Translations under genes and position numbers: made by a program | Shown: positions 45,844 through 58,448 of the stretch, one piece after another | Layout of the letters: each line of letters begins with the position of its first letter | Position numbering within the stretch: position 1 is the stretch's first letter | NCBI GenBank assembly: GCA_027858835.1 | Contig: JAQIBY010000053.1 | Coordinates: 1-58,765, forward strand | Source of the DNA: Bacteroidales bacterium | GTDB taxonomy: Bacteria > Bacteroidota > Bacteroidia > Bacteroidales > ML635J-15 | Reading direction: 5' to 3' | Length of the DNA stretch: 58,765 nt | Notes under the pieces: generated by a model | The model's database searches: none | Told to the model about the DNA's origin: nothing | What the model saw: only the letters and a program-made list of their open reading frames with translations

Positions 45844-47942
45844 ATGAACGAAGAAAAACAGAACATCAACTTGGAAAACGAAGATTTGAACAACAATCCA
45901 ATGGAAGATGCACAAGCAAAAAGTGCATCTAAAACTGTATCAGATTCAAATCAGGAAACTCCGCAACCTGCAGCACAGGAAAGCTCACAGGCATCTGATA
46001 GTACGTCGGATTCTGAAACAAGTGCTCAGGATAATACAGAAGCGACCTCCGAAAACTCTGAAAAAGAAGCGCCTTCCGCTGAAGCAAAAAATGCACCGGA
46101 AGCCGAAACTGCCAAAACCGCCGACCCTAAATCAGATGTCCCTGAAGGTCAGGCTGACACACCGGTTCGTGATGATGAAAAGATTGAGAAAAAAGCGGAG
46201 GATTCAGATAAAATACCGGATTATAATAGCTTTACAAAGCAAGCACTGCTTGAAGCATTAAAAACGGCTGTTCAGGAAGATGATGTGCAAAAAGCACGTT
46301 CGCATGTTGATGCGATTAAAGCGAGTTTTTACAAATTGCAGCATGAGAGACTGGCAGAATTAAAGAAATTGTTCGTTGAAAGCGGAAAAGATCCGATGGA
46401 TTTTGACCCGCCAAAAGATAAAGATGAAACCTACTTAAAGGAATTGCTGGAAGATTTCAAAGCTAAAAAAGCCAAGTTTAATGCTGAGCAAGAAGCGATT
46501 AAACTTGAAAATCTGAAAAAGAAAGAGGCCATCATTGAAAAAATCAAAGTGCTTGCCAACGGAGAGGAGTCTTTACGCAAGACTTTCGAGGAATTTCGGG
46601 ATTTACAGAATCTGTGGAAAAAAATTGGCACTGTTCCGAAAGAAAAAGCAAGTGAATTGTGGAATAACTACAATCTTCAGGTAGAGCGTTTTTATGATTT
46701 CATCAAAATCAATAATGAGCTCCGCGACATGGATTTCAAAAAGAATTTGGAATTAAAAATCGAGCTATGTGAAAAAGCGGAAAAACTCATTCTTGAACCA
46801 AAAATTATTGATGCATACAGAAAACTTCAGGATTTTCATGATTTGTGGCGTGAAATTGGTCCTGTCCCAAAAGAAAAACGTGAAGAACTATGGGAACGTT
46901 TCAGCATGACATCACAGGAAATTAACAAAAAACATCAAGATTATTTCCTAAAGAAAAAAGAAGAGCGTGAACATAATCTCAATGCTAAAAATGCACTATG
47001 CGAAAAAGCAGAAATCATAGCGAATCAAAACATTGAGGATATAAAAGAATGGAATGAGCGCACCAATGAGGTTATGGAGTTGCAAAAAGTTTGGAAAACC
47101 GTCGGTATGGTTCCTCAGAAACACAATGCGGCAATTTACGATCGTTTCCGTTCTGCCTGCAATCTATTTTTTGACAAAAAGCAAGAATTTTTCAAACAAC
47201 GGAAATCGGAGTTTGACGAAAATCTACAGAAAAAAACAGACATTTGTGTTCGTGCAGAAGCATTGCAAAACAATACAAACTGGAATGACACCCGCGATCA
47301 AATTTTAAAAATGCAAGAAGAATGGAAAACCGTCGGTCCGGTTCCGAAAAGACAATCTGATGAAGTTTGGAAACGCTTCAGAGCAGCTTGCAACACATTT
47401 TTCACAGCTCGTGACAACTATTTCAAAACACGGAAAAATGAGGAAAAAGAAAATCTGAAGAAAAAACAAGATTTAATTGAAGCCATAAAAGCGTTTAAGG
47501 CATCTGATGATAAAGCAAAAAACCTCAACGCCTTACAAGATTTCCAAACCTCATGGACACAAACCGGTTTTGTCCCCAAACGAGAAAAAGACAAGCTCCA
47601 AGATGAATACAAGGATGCAATTAAAACAGCATTTCAGGGAATTGACGTTACCTTATCCGGCTTAAGCGACATTCAGTACCAAAAACAAGTGGATGAATGG
47701 ATAAAAGCGGATGACAATAAAAAAATCGAAGGAGAAAGACAACGACTTAACCAGAAAATCAAAAAAATCAAAGAAGATATCGTTTTGCAAGAAAATAACA
47801 TGAGTTTTTTCACAGGCAGCAGCAGCGGATCACTATTGGATAACGTCAAGAAGAAGATAGAAAAAGCGAAACAAGAGAAATCCCGGCTGATGGAAAAACG
47901 GAAAATTCTCGATCTCGCATTACGAAATCTAAAAAACGAATA

Positions 47943-47943
<1 letters not shown>
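45844..47943 (+). CDS. DUF349 repeat protein with acidic N-terminus
   Basis: A 699-residue cytoplasmic protein. The first 125 residues are a low-complexity, Glu/Ser/Ala/Asp-rich, probably unfolded tail. The rest is helical with five copies of the DUF349 unit, each carrying W-K-x-[IV]-G-x-[VT]-P-K and a following R/F-rich helix: LWKKIGTVPKEK, LWREIGPVPKEK, VWKTVGMVPQKH, EWKTVGPVPKRQ and SWTQTGFVPKRE (spaced about 70 residues between about residues 255 and 590). A basic C-terminal coiled coil follows. The biochemical function of DUF349 is not established. Its TAA stop overlaps the ATG of the TonB receptor gene. Confidence 0.85.
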
Positions 47944-51858
<3,915 letters not shown>

Positions 51859-51872
51859 TTTGAATTTTTGTT

Positions 51873-53807
51873 ATGGATAGAAATAGTATAATCGGTTTAC
51901 TTCTTATTGGTGCAATTTTAGTTGGATACACCATCTTTTCAACGCCAAATGCAGAAGAACGTGCAGAGTTAGAACGAAAACGGGACTCCATCATTCAGGC
52001 TGAACTCGTAAAAGATTCGCTTGCAAGCATAGAACTTGAAAATGCCCGCAAAGCGCAGCAAGACGAACAAATGTCTGACAGTCTGACAAACAATCAAAAT
52101 GCAGACTATCAAGATGCAGAAACTTTAAAACGCTTACAGGATTCGATACAAGCAATTGAGCAAAAGCAAAAGTATGGCGTGCTTGCAGATGCTGCTACCG
52201 GTGATAATCGCATTATCCGCTTAGAAAATGACAAAATGGTTGTCAGTTTCAGTTCTAAAGGCGGAAAAGTGTATGCCGTTGAGCTGAAAAACTACAAAAC
52301 ACATGATGGTGAACCGCTTTACTTATTTCAAGGAGATTCTGCCATTAATTTTGGATATGAAATGCTCTTGGACAATCGTGCAGTGAACACCAACGACATG
52401 TATTTCAAGTACATGGGAGACAGAGAACAAATCACTGTCAATGAAAATGATTCCGCCAGTGTCGCATTCCGCTTATATGCAGGAGAATACAGCTATATCG
52501 AATATGTTTATCAACTTTCGGATAACGATTGGATGTTGGATTATGATGTCAACCTTGTGAACATGAATGATATATTGGCACAAAATGTCAATTTCATTCG
52601 CTTAAATTGGTCGGCCAGACTTCCGCAGCTTGAAAAAGGCAGAAAGTGGGAAACTCAAAACACCACCGTTCAATACCGTTTTGATAACGGAGACATTGAA
52701 AAACTCAGCGAACGAAAAGATGAAGACGAAGCCAGCTCGGCAGGAAATGTCAATTGGGTTGCATTTAAACAGCAATTCTTTTCAAGCTTTTTAATAAACG
52801 ATAGCAATTTTGAAGAACCTGTTTTCAGTGCTAAAACCATGGAAACCGGTCCTTACATTCAAGAATTACATGCAGAACTGACACTGCCATACATGCATGA
52901 AGCGCAAAAAACTTACGACATGCAGTTCTATTTCGGTCCGAATAAATATTCCACACTGAAATCGTATGACCGAGACATGGAAGAAGTGATTCCGCTCGGC
53001 AAATCGGTTTTCGGTTGGGTGAATCGTTTCGTTGTAATACCTTTGTTTAACTGGTTAGGTAACTGGATTAACAATTACGGAATTATCATTTTGATTATGA
53101 CAATTCTAATTAAACTTGTACTTTTCCCCTTAACATATAAGTCCTACCTGTCCACCGCAAAAATGCGTGTGTTAAAGCCACAGATAGAGGAACTATCTAA
53201 AAAATATCCGAAAGGAAAAGAAGCTGAGAAACAAAAGGCAACCATGGCCTTGTACAAAAAAGCAGGAGCAAGCCCGATGGGAGGATGTCTGCCGATGTTA
53301 CTCCAAATGCCAGTCTTGATTGCATTATTCCGCTTTTTCCCTGCATCCATTGAGTTGAGACAGCAATCATTCCTTTGGGCAAATGATTTATCAAGTTATG
53401 ACTCCATTTTAGATTTACCTTTCGAAATCCCGATGTACGGTGACCATGTGAGTTTATTTACTTTACTGATGGCGGTTTCCATGATTATCTCAACAAAACT
53501 CAGTAACGCAAATCAGGCATCCGGGCCAAATCAGGCGACCATGAAAATGATGATGTGGTTTATGCCGGTTATGCTGCTGGTTATCTTTAATGGATATGCA
53601 TCCGGATTAAGTTATTACTATTTCCTCGCCAACTTAATTACCATCGCACAAACATTTATTATCCGAAAATACATTGTCAGCGAAGAAAAAGTACTTGCGA
53701 AACTCGAAGCGAATAAGAAAAAGCCGGCGAAGCCAAAATCCAAATGGCAAAAACGCCTTGAAGAGTCAGCAAAACATCGTGGATATAACCCAAAACAAAA
53801 AAAATAA
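51873..53807 (+). CDS. yidC: Membrane protein insertase YidC
   Basis: Inserts and folds inner-membrane proteins alone or with SecYEG; 644 residues, the long Gram-negative form. An N-terminal membrane helix (IIGLLLIGAILVGYTIF) is followed by a coiled linker, a large periplasmic beta-sandwich domain (about 95-365) and the Oxa1-like core. The core has transmembrane segments (GNWINNYGIIILIMTILIKLVLFPL and MKMMMWFMPVMLLVIFNGYASGLSYYYF, short forms) and PKGKEAEKQKATMALYKKAGASPMGGCLPMLLQMPVLIAL. A basic tail (KKPAKPKSKWQKR) may contact ribosomes. It is adjacent to pyrG and followed 8 bp later by the second ABC-F gene. Confidence 0.95.
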   Translation: MDRNSIIGLLLIGAILVGYTIFSTPNAEERAELERKRDSIIQAELVKDSLASIELENARKAQQDEQMSDSLTNNQNADYQDAETLKRLQDSIQAIEQKQKYGVLADAATGDNRIIRLENDKMVVSFSSKGGKVYAVELKNYKTHDGEPLYLFQGDSAINFGYEMLLDNRAVNTNDMYFKYMGDREQITVNENDSASVAFRLYAGEYSYIEYVYQLSDNDWMLDYDVNLVNMNDILAQNVNFIRLNWSARLPQLEKGRKWETQNTTVQYRFDNGDIEKLSERKDEDEASSAGNVNWVAFKQQFFSSFLINDSNFEEPVFSAKTMETGPYIQELHAELTLPYMHEAQKTYDMQFYFGPNKYSTLKSYDRDMEEVIPLGKSVFGWVNRFVVIPLFNWLGNWINNYGIIILIMTILIKLVLFPLTYKSYLSTAKMRVLKPQIEELSKKYPKGKEAEKQKATMALYKKAGASPMGGCLPMLLQMPVLIALFRFFPASIELRQQSFLWANDLSSYDSILDLPFEIPMYGDHVSLFTLLMAVSMIISTKLSNANQASGPNQATMKMMMWFMPVMLLVIFNGYASGLSYYYFLANLITIAQTFIIRKYIVSEEKVLAKLEANKKKPAKPKSKWQKRLEESAKHRGYNPKQKK

Positions 53808-53815
53808 TTCTGCAT

Positions 53816-55756
53816 ATGCTTGCAGTCAACAATTTGACAATACGATTTGCCGGAGAAGCGATTTTTTCCGGCATTTCATTTATGATTAAACCCAAAGATC
53901 GTATCGGCTTAACCGGAAAAAACGGGGCGGGTAAAACCAGCCTACTAAAAATTCTTAACGGAGAGCTTGAAGCATCTGAAGGCGAAGTTTCAAAACCCGG
54001 TGATTGCAGCATTGCTTATCTGCCGCAGCATATTCTTTTTGAAGATACCGGACATTCTGTACTTGAAGAGGCACGCTCTGCTTTTCCTGAAATAGTGGCA
54101 ATCGACGCTTCCATTGAAAAACTCACAGAGTCGCTGAATTCACGGGAAGATTACGAATCAGAAGCTTATCAAAAAATCATCCAATCGGTGTCTGAATTAT
54201 CAGAACGCCGTGCACTTTTAAATGCAGACAGTCTTGAGGGCCAAATTGAAAAAACCATGCGCGGACTGGGTTTTCGTACCGACGACATGCAGCGAAATAC
54301 GGCTGAATTCAGTGGCGGATGGAGAATGCGCATAGAGTTGGCAAAACTACTGCTTAGCCAACCCAATGTGTTAATGCTTGATGAACCAACGAACCACTTG
54401 GATATTGAATCCATTCAATGGCTTGAGGATTTTTTGATTAATTATCAGGGTGCAATTATTTTAATTTCGCATGACAGACTATTTTTGGACCACGTGACAA
54501 AACGTACGGTTGAACTTGAATTGGGAAATTTATATGATTATCCTGCAAGTTATACAAAATACGAAACAATGCGCGAGGAAAGACTCGCCATGCAAAAAGC
54601 AGCACTTGATAATCAGCAAAAGAAAATTGCCGACACAGAACGCTTTGTTGAAAAATTCAGATACAAAGCAACCAAAGCAAAGCAAGTGCAATCGCGGGTA
54701 AAACAATTGGAGCGAACAGAAAAAATTGAAATTGAAGTTACCGATAGTTCCAAAATACACTTTCGCTTCCCTCCTGCTCCACGCTCAGGAAGTATTGTGA
54801 TAGAAACCAAGCATTTGTCAAAATCCTACGGCGAGTTGCAAGTATTAAAAAATGTGAATTTTATTTTGGAGCGCGGCGATAAAGTTGCTTTTGTGGGACG
54901 AAACGGCGAAGGGAAAACTACCTTGTCGCGAATTATCATGAAACAATTGGCATTTGAAAGCGGAGAACTGATTCAAGGGCATAATCTCAGCATCGGATAT
55001 TATGCGCAAAATCAGGACGAAATGCTGGACAACAATAAAACCGTGTTTCAAACGCTGGATGATGAAGCCGTCGGCGATGTACGTAAAAACTTACGCGGAA
55101 TTCTCGGAGCCTTCATGTTTTCCGGTGATGATATTGACAAGAAAGTTTCTATTTTATCGGGAGGCGAACGCAGCCGTCTGGCATTAGCGAAATTATTATT
55201 AAAACCACATAATCTACTAGTGCTTGATGAACCGACAAATCATCTTGATATTCGCTCAAAAGACGTGCTTAAACAAGCACTCCTGGAATATGACGGCAGT
55301 TTAATCATTGTTTCGCACGACAGGTATTTTCTCGACGGCCTGGCAGATATTGTTTATGAATTTAAGCAGAAAAATATCACGCAGCATCTCGGTGGGATCA
55401 GCGCATTTATTAAGAGACGACGCATTGAAAACCTCCAAAGCCTGAATGCGGCAAAACAAGTCAAACAGGCACAGAAATCTGCTTCATCCGGCAGCGGAAA
55501 ACAGGATTACCAAGCACGAAAAGCCAAAGAAAAGCAAGGCCGTAAACTGCAACGCCGTGTTGACAATGCAGAACAAGAAATTGAAACACTTGAGCAGGCA
55601 ATTGCCGAATTAGAAACGCTTATGGCGAAGCCCGAAAATGCAAATCAGGAACATTTTGATAAATACCATAACTTAAGCCACAAGCTGAATAAAGCGATGG
55701 AAGCATGGGGTAAATATCAACAAGCCTTGGATAAATTTGACAATGAAAACAAATAG
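53816..55756 (+). CDS. ABC-F family ATPase (YheS/ABCF3-like)
   Basis: Soluble tandem ATPase of 646 residues. Domain 1 has GKNGAGKTSLLKIL (about 39-52) and signature FSGGWRMRIELAKLLL before [18 protein letters not shown]. Domain 2 has GRNGEGKTTLSRIIM and [36 protein letters not shown] Lys/Arg-rich linker (KFRYKATKAKQVQSR) sits between the domains, and a coiled C-terminus follows. The composition of the first signature (FSGGWRMR) and the linker fit the YheS/ABCF3 subgroup, which is thought to work on ribosomes. It is a different paralogue from the Uup-like gene at 43-45 kb, and follows yidC. Confidence 0.88.
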   Translation: MLAVNNLTIRFAGEAIFSGISFMIKPKDRIGLTGKNGAGKTSLLKILNGELEASEGEVSKPGDCSIAYLPQHILFEDTGHSVLEEARSAFPEIVAIDASIEKLTESLNSREDYESEAYQKIIQSVSELSERRALLNADSLEGQIEKTMRGLGFRTDDMQRNTAEFSGGWRMRIELAKLLLSQPNVLMLDEPTNHLDIESIQWLEDFLINYQGAIILISHDRLFLDHVTKRTVELELGNLYDYPASYTKYETMREERLAMQKAALDNQQKKIADTERFVEKFRYKATKAKQVQSRVKQLERTEKIEIEVTDSSKIHFRFPPAPRSGSIVIETKHLSKSYGELQVLKNVNFILERGDKVAFVGRNGEGKTTLSRIIMKQLAFESGELIQGHNLSIGYYAQNQDEMLDNNKTVFQTLDDEAVGDVRKNLRGILGAFMFSGDDIDKKVSILSGGERSRLALAKLLLKPHNLLVLDEPTNHLDIRSKDVLKQALLEYDGSLIIVSHDRYFLDGLADIVYEFKQKNITQHLGGISAFIKRRRIENLQSLNAAKQVKQAQKSASSGSGKQDYQARKAKEKQGRKLQRRVDNAEQEIETLEQAIAELETLMAKPENANQEHFDKYHNLSHKLNKAMEAWGKYQQALDKFDNENK

Positions 55757-55839
55757 CAGCAGAAACTCAATGCTAAATTTAAAAATGTCAAGAAAATTAA
55801 TTTGCTTTAGAAAGTGACATGTTTTTTTACAGATTTTTT

Positions 55840-55847
55840 TATCTTTG
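55840..55847 (+). promoter_or_regulatory. Candidate -7 box for the lipoprotein gene
   Basis: TATCTTTG matches TAnnTTTG and lies 11 bases before the lipoprotein ATG, implying a very short leader. A -33 TTG is not visible. Confidence 0.45.
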
Positions 55848-55858
55848 AGAAAAAACAT

Positions 55859-56494
55859 ATGAAAACACAAATTTTAATCTTAGCAGCTGTTATTTTCAGC
55901 CTTTTCTCCTGTCAAAATCAGGAAACTAATCAAACAAACGTTAATGATGAAGCAGAAAGCACATCAGAAGTTAGCGAAAAGTCGAAGCAATCCGATAAAC
56001 AGGTCGCTAAAACGGAAAAAAACAGTAATTATATCATTGCTGAAGGGAAAGTCGGACACCTAAATATTGAGACGGATGAAATTCGTTTGAACCCCGGTGA
56101 AAAACTGATTCATGAAACCCGAATGATGTCTGAGGAAGGCATGGATTTCGAAGCAGAGTTTGATCACATTTTAAACCAAGATAATGATACATTAATCACA
56201 ATTGACAATTATGGGTATTGGATTTTCTCACCGAAATATCATACAGAAAGTGGCTTGCATGTCAATAAAAGCATGGCTGATTTTTATGGGCTATATGCAG
56301 ATGCAAAGCTTTTTTACTCTTATGTAAGCGGCATATTTTGGATGGCATCAGAAAGCCTTGAAGGCGTTGAGTTTGCGATAGAAAATTCTGCTTATAAAGG
56401 CGAATCTGACTGGTTAATGGAATCAGATTTAGTTGAAGTTGAACCTCAGCACATGGATGAATCTGCCAAAATCACAAAAATCCGCGTTTATTGA
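55859..56494 (+). CDS. Hypothetical lipoprotein, 211 aa
   Basis: I do not recognise the family. The ATG at 55859 gives a lipoprotein signal (MKTQILILAAVIFSLFSC, lipobox Cys18). A low-complexity Glu/Ser/Thr/Gln-rich segment follows (about 20-55), which would be a flexible linker from the membrane. The folded part (about 60-211) is rich in aromatic residues (YGYWIFSPKYHTESGLHVNKS, MADFYGLYADAKLFYSYVSGIFWMASES). Its TGA stop overlaps the TTG where the Rhs fragment's open frame begins. It may have been an ordinary lipoprotein before the Rhs fragment was joined behind it, or may be part of the same unit; the sequence does not decide. Confidence 0.7.
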   Translation: MKTQILILAAVIFSLFSCQNQETNQTNVNDEAESTSEVSEKSKQSDKQVAKTEKNSNYIIAEGKVGHLNIETDEIRLNPGEKLIHETRMMSEEGMDFEAEFDHILNQDNDTLITIDNYGYWIFSPKYHTESGLHVNKSMADFYGLYADAKLFYSYVSGIFWMASESLEGVEFAIENSAYKGESDWLMESDLVEVEPQHMDESAKITKIRVY

Positions 56495-57456
56495 TTGAGT
56501 TAGTCATACAAGGAGTTTTTCGGCAGGAGTACCGTTTCGGCTTCAACGGAAAAGAGAAGGATACGGAATGGACTGGACAACAGGGAAGCCATTTAGACTT
56601 TGGTGCAAGGATTTATGATAGCAGGATTGGTCGTTGGACTGCATTAGACCCAAAAATGATAGAAATGCCTTATTCTTCTCCATACTGTTATAGTTTCAAC
56701 AATCCTATATTGTTTGTTGATCCTGATGGGGAAAAGCCACAAGTGACAGTTAATAAATCAGAAGATGGTAAAACAATTGATATAAATATCACAAATAAGT
56801 TTTATATTATTAAGAAAAGTCAAGATATATCCAATGTTGATGAAACAGCTTTAAATAAATACCTCACAGGGGGGAGTTATGAAGTAGATGGTGTCACTTA
56901 CAATGTAAATATAACTAATGAAGTTATATATAAAGACAAGAAGTCAGGTGCAAGAAAAGCAATAAAGTCTGATAATATGGTTGGTGTTATCGTTGACTTA
57001 GGAGCTGCCCGAAAGAATGATGACATTGGCAACAATTCATATCATACTCAAGGGCGATTTGATAGAATACATATGGAGGATTACAAGGACTTAGAAAGAG
57101 TATTAGCTCATGAAGGGGGGCATGATATGGGGTTTGCCGACAAGTACATTAATACAAATGATGGTACTTATATCATGCTTAATTTTATTAATGCATTAAT
57201 GGGAGGTCATGAGCAATTAAGTGGATATGAAATTCAACTTATTGGTAGTGATGTTATGAACCAAGTAGGAAATCTTGAAAATGGACAAACTAAAGCATTA
57301 CCTAAAGGTAGTTATGCTGTCGATACAGAAGCAGATATGGCTCCATATGGCGAAACTGTTTCTGGAGTTCCATTCGAAGATACAAATAAAGATCCAAAAG
57401 ATATTAAAGTAACAACATCAGGAGGTACGCCAGATGGGAAGATTGAAAAAGATTAG
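56491..57456 (+). CDS. Orphan Rhs C-terminal fragment with metzincin-like tip
   Basis: C-terminal part of an Rhs/YD-repeat protein. Residues about 12-80 are the conserved Rhs core-associated region (EYRFGFNGKEKDTEW, HLDFGARIYDSRIGRWTALDP, SPYCYSFNNPILFVDPDGE), which normally ends a very long shell; all of that shell is missing. The tip (about 82-321) contains His207-Glu-Gly-Gly-His211-Asp-Met-Gly-Phe-Ala-Asp217, fitting the metzincin zinc motif HExxHxxGxxD, and a possible Met-turn at Met256 (SDVMN). A zinc-peptidase activity is therefore inferred. The only in-frame start candidate at the head is TTG at 56491. The 3' end overlaps the MORN-like gene by 23 nt. Arg is mostly AGA here, unlike the core genes. 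It could also be a non-functional remnant of an Rhs gene. Confidence 0.72.
   Translation: MIELVIQGVFRQEYRFGFNGKEKDTEWTGQQGSHLDFGARIYDSRIGRWTALDPKMIEMPYSSPYCYSFNNPILFVDPDGEKPQVTVNKSEDGKTIDINITNKFYIIKKSQDISNVDETALNKYLTGGSYEVDGVTYNVNITNEVIYKDKKSGARKAIKSDNMVGVIVDLGAARKNDDIGNNSYHTQGRFDRIHMEDYKDLERVLAHEGGHDMGFADKYINTNDGTYIMLNFINALMGGHEQLSGYEIQLIGSDVMNQVGNLENGQTKALPKGSYAVDTEADMAPYGETVSGVPFEDTNKDPKDIKVTTSGGTPDGKIEKD
57420..57425 (+). promoter_or_regulatory. Strong Shine-Dalgarno site for the MORN-like gene
   Basis: AGGAGG, 8 bases before the ATG at 57434, inside the end of the Rhs fragment. This is unusual for a Bacteroidota, where such sites are rare, and supports the start. Confidence 0.6.
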
Positions 57457-57877
57457 TATCCTTATTTATAGTTTTTTTGTATTTGTTAATATTGCGAACT
57501 CTCAAACTATAATTAATGAAGGGAAAAATGGTGAGTATTATCTAAGTGATAGTACGGTTAATTTCAACAAAAAGAGAAACGGGAGCAAAGACGGGTGGTG
57601 GAAATTCAACTACTTTTTTGGCGGTGTAAAAGAGGTTGCCTTTTATGATAATGGTAAAAAAAATGGAAAATCAATTACTTTCTATAGAAACGGCGATTTA
57701 AAAAGTGTTGGACTGTACAATGATGGTAAAAAAGATGGAGTATTTATCTTTTATGACAAGAGATCGGTTTTCCCTTTTAGAAATAAAGTAAAAACTGATG
57801 TTAAATTTGTGAGATATTTGTTTTTGAAAGGAGAAAATATTGGGAAGCTTCCTCCAGAGGGACATCAAAAATTTTAG
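57434..57877 (+). CDS. Exported MORN/YwqK-like repeat protein, candidate immunity protein
   Basis: 147-residue protein. The ATG at 57434 is supported by a strong AGGAGG. The N-terminus is a signal peptide (KKISILIYSFFVFVNIANSQ), so export to the periplasm is expected. The mature part has about two and a half MORN-like repeats of some 24 residues, recognisable as GSKDGWWKFNYF, GKKNGKSITFYRNGDL and GKKDGVFIFYDKR, as in the YwqK family of toxin-antitoxin-associated proteins. It overlaps the Rhs fragment by 23 nt in another frame, a layout typical of effector-immunity pairs. That it neutralises the tip is inference; it could also be an unrelated MORN protein. Confidence 0.72.
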   Translation: MGRLKKISILIYSFFVFVNIANSQTIINEGKNGEYYLSDSTVNFNKKRNGSKDGWWKFNYFFGGVKEVAFYDNGKKNGKSITFYRNGDLKSVGLYNDGKKDGVFIFYDKRSVFPFRNKVKTDVKFVRYLFLKGENIGKLPPEGHQKF

Positions 57878-57894
57878 CTTGTTAGGGGTAATGC

Positions 57895-57926
57895 GGTAAT
57901 GCTTCAAAAAAGTTGGTGGAGTAAAA
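57895..57926 (+). repeat. 32-nt direct repeat, copy 1
   Basis: GGTAATGCTTC..GGAGTAAAA-type 32-nt sequence, starting 18 bases behind the stop of the MORN-like gene. It is repeated at 58417-58448 with one mismatch (position 18, G against T). Confidence 0.75.
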
Positions 57927-58223
57927 CACAGTTAAAAAGTAGAAAGTTAAAATATTGGGCGGCTTCGCACGCCTTACTTTTTGCACCACTTCAAAAACTT
58001 ATCAAGAAGAAAGTTTGCAGAATGTCAGTTTTGTGCATACAGGAAAGACAGTTTGAGTTTGAGAGTGAGAAATGAGATTGCCAGCCTTGTGCTATCATTG
58101 GAAATAGTTTTCAACACCCACCCACCAGCCATATTCAAGGGATTGGGAAGGGAGTTTTTAGGGGGTTTTTGTCGGTGGTTTTTTAGCTTGTTTTTTGAGT
58201 TTAGTTTTTACGTTTTTGGGGGG

Positions 58224-58318
58224 GATTTTTAGCGTTTTATTATTTCATTTTTGCCTTAATTTGTCGGTATTGGGGTTCTATGTTTTTATCCTTTTTAAAA
58301 TGTGATTTTTAGCGTTTT
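58224..58318 (+). repeat. 15-nt direct repeat pair, G/T-rich tract
   Basis: GATTTTTAGCGTTTT occurs at 58224-58238 and exactly again at 58304-58318, 80 bases apart, in a G/T-rich tract that includes a G7 run at 58218-58224. Confidence 0.6.
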
Positions 58319-58349
58319 TTTTTGTTTAATTTGGCATTGTTTTAGCCGG

Positions 58350-58411
58350 CAAAGCAAGGGCAGGAACAAAATACCTGCTTAGGCTGCGAAGCTGGTATAA
58401 GCCTTTGCTTG
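58350..58411 (+). other. Multi-stem structured motif next to repeat copy 2
   Basis: Outer stem CAAAGCAAGG (58350-58359) with CCTTTGCTTG (58402-58411), one bulged base on each side, enclosing GCAGG/CCTGC (58360-58364 with 58374-58378) and a GCT-GCGA-AGC hairpin (58383-58392) with a GNRA-type loop. This could be a structured RNA or a recombination-related DNA fold. Confidence 0.35.
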
Positions 58412-58416
58412 ATGGT

Positions 58417-58448
58417 GGTAATGCTTCAAAAAATTTGGTGGAGTAAAA
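58417..58448 (+). repeat. 32-nt direct repeat, copy 2
   Basis: Second copy of the 32-nt repeat seen at 57895-57926 (31 of 32 identical), 522 bases further on, five bases after the structured motif. Confidence 0.75.

Larger units (their letters stand above)
57927..58416. other. Gene-free tail between the two repeat copies
   Basis: 490 bases without a convincing gene. The part from 58140 to 58330 is strongly G/T-biased on the plus strand and holds a 15-nt direct repeat and G-runs. 57950-57975 (GGGCGGCTTCGCACGCC-like) forms a small inverted structure. I see no tRNA or clear promoter. Confidence 0.4.

Noticed and set aside
45908-46261. A 117-codon alternative frame inside the acidic part of the DUF349 gene
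   Set aside because: It is a shifted reading of low-complexity sequence; the resulting Lys/Arg/His-rich protein is not credible.
57981-58232. Open frame of 83 codons on the plus strand behind the MORN-like gene
   Set aside because: Its composition is unlike the neighbours (Phe/Gly runs from the G/T-rich tract), no ribosome-binding site is visible and it does not resemble a protein. It is most likely chance.
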